A DNA stretch of 64,000 nucleotides from Peptostreptococcus anaerobius VPI 4330 = DSM 2949 (lineage in GTDB: Bacteria > Bacillota > Clostridia > Peptostreptococcales > Peptostreptococcaceae): the NCBI RefSeq assembly GCF_000381525.1, contig NZ_KB906606.1, positions 5,376-69,375 on the forward strand, written 5' to 3'. Shown here one piece after another: positions 63,886 through 64,000 of this stretch (positions are counted from its first letter, which is position 1; each line of letters starts with the position of its first letter). Below the pieces are notes generated by a model. It made no database searches, had not been told where the DNA came from, and saw only the letters and a program-made list of their open reading frames with translations. Made by a program: the position numbers and the translations under genes.

Positions 63886-64000
63886 ATGAATAAAATAACA
63901 GTAGGAATAAAAGGTATGATGTGTGGGAATTGTGAAAACCACATGAATGAAGCTATAAAAAAGGCTTTTGATTCCAAGAAGGTAAAATCGTCTCACAAAA
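63886..64000 (+). CDS. CopZ-like heavy-metal-associated protein (cut by window end)
   Basis: The first 38 residues of an HMA-domain protein; the frame runs off the window. The metal-binding motif is GMMCGNCENHM (MxCxxC), as in the copper chaperone CopZ or the N-terminus of a CopA ATPase. AAGGAGG lies before the ATG. The CsoR-like operator over its promoter supports a copper role. A full-length CopZ would be about 70 residues; a longer CopA cannot be excluded. Confidence 0.8.
   Translation, partial: MNKITVGIKGMMCGNCENHMNEAIKKAFDSKKVKSSHK

Noticed and set aside
63772-63996. 74-residue minus-strand ORF over the copper locus
   Set aside because: It runs through the extended -10, the CsoR-like operator and the HMA coding start on the other strand, has no RBS, and looks like a chance frame.
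1-64000. CRISPR array or prophage
   Set aside because: No regularly spaced short repeats with unique spacers, no cas genes, integrase or phage structural genes were seen. The tandem repeats found have no unique spacers.

Overview
The window is a piece of chromosome from a low-GC, Gram-positive anaerobe. Arg is mostly AGA/AGG, Ile mostly ATA and Gln mostly CAG. It carries cell-wall-binding type 2 (CWB2) surface proteins, a SCIFF-type ranthipeptide maturase, HemZ, a bifunctional Rel and HPr/enzyme I. This fits the Clostridia, most likely Peptostreptococcaceae (Peptostreptococcus-like). The family is an inference from gene content; no search was run.

Layout. 1-96: right end of an IS200/IS605-type element whose body lies outside the window. 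129-4372: envelope genes (two LCP-family ligases, a HAD phosphatase, a membrane-anchored amidase homologue that has lost its catalytic residues). 4536-6668: ptsH and ptsI. 7290-13867: an unrecognised protein, a CPA2 antiporter, a lipoprotein, a SCIFF maturase without its precursor peptide nearby, and a UbiB-like kinase. 13998-25000: the conserved firmicute run recJ-apt-rel-dtd-MBL hydrolase-hemZ-hisS-aspS. 25021-26868: a CsoR-type copper sensor, an RseC-like protein and pta. 26897-37480: a 3527-residue repeat-built adhesin with codon use foreign to its neighbours. A complete IS200-type element (about 37540-38275) follows it, with a right end identical to the one at base 1. 38379-39633: a small leader ORF containing (AAAG)7 overlaps a CWB2 protein gene, an arrangement expected to phase-vary.

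39882-51064 is a maltose locus: ROK sugar kinase, LacI-type regulator, MalEFG-like transporter, GH65 phosphorylase, GH13 alpha-glucosidase, beta-phosphoglucomutase and an MsmK-type ATPase. Maltose taken up would be phosphorolysed to glucose and beta-glucose-1-phosphate, and both would enter glycolysis as glucose-6-phosphate. 51190-53644: pdxS and a divergent MocR/PdxR-type regulator. 53724-53972: a very small, strongly signalled gene for a 27-residue peptide, unrecognised. 54545-57576: a hypothetical protein, tRNA-Arg, galM and pepT. 57779-61262: gnd-zwf plus a cyclase-family hydrolase in the place where a 6-phosphogluconolactonase would be expected. 61357-62070: a preQ1-I riboswitch controlling queT. 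62339-64000: an XRE regulator with a membrane tail, a flavodoxin, and the start of a CopZ-like copper chaperone behind a CsoR-type operator.

The strongest leads are the tetranucleotide repeat in the leader ORF before the CWB2 gene, the orphan 27-residue peptide gene, the foreign repeat-built adhesin beside an IS200 copy, the structured right-end RNA of that IS, and the catalytically dead amidase.
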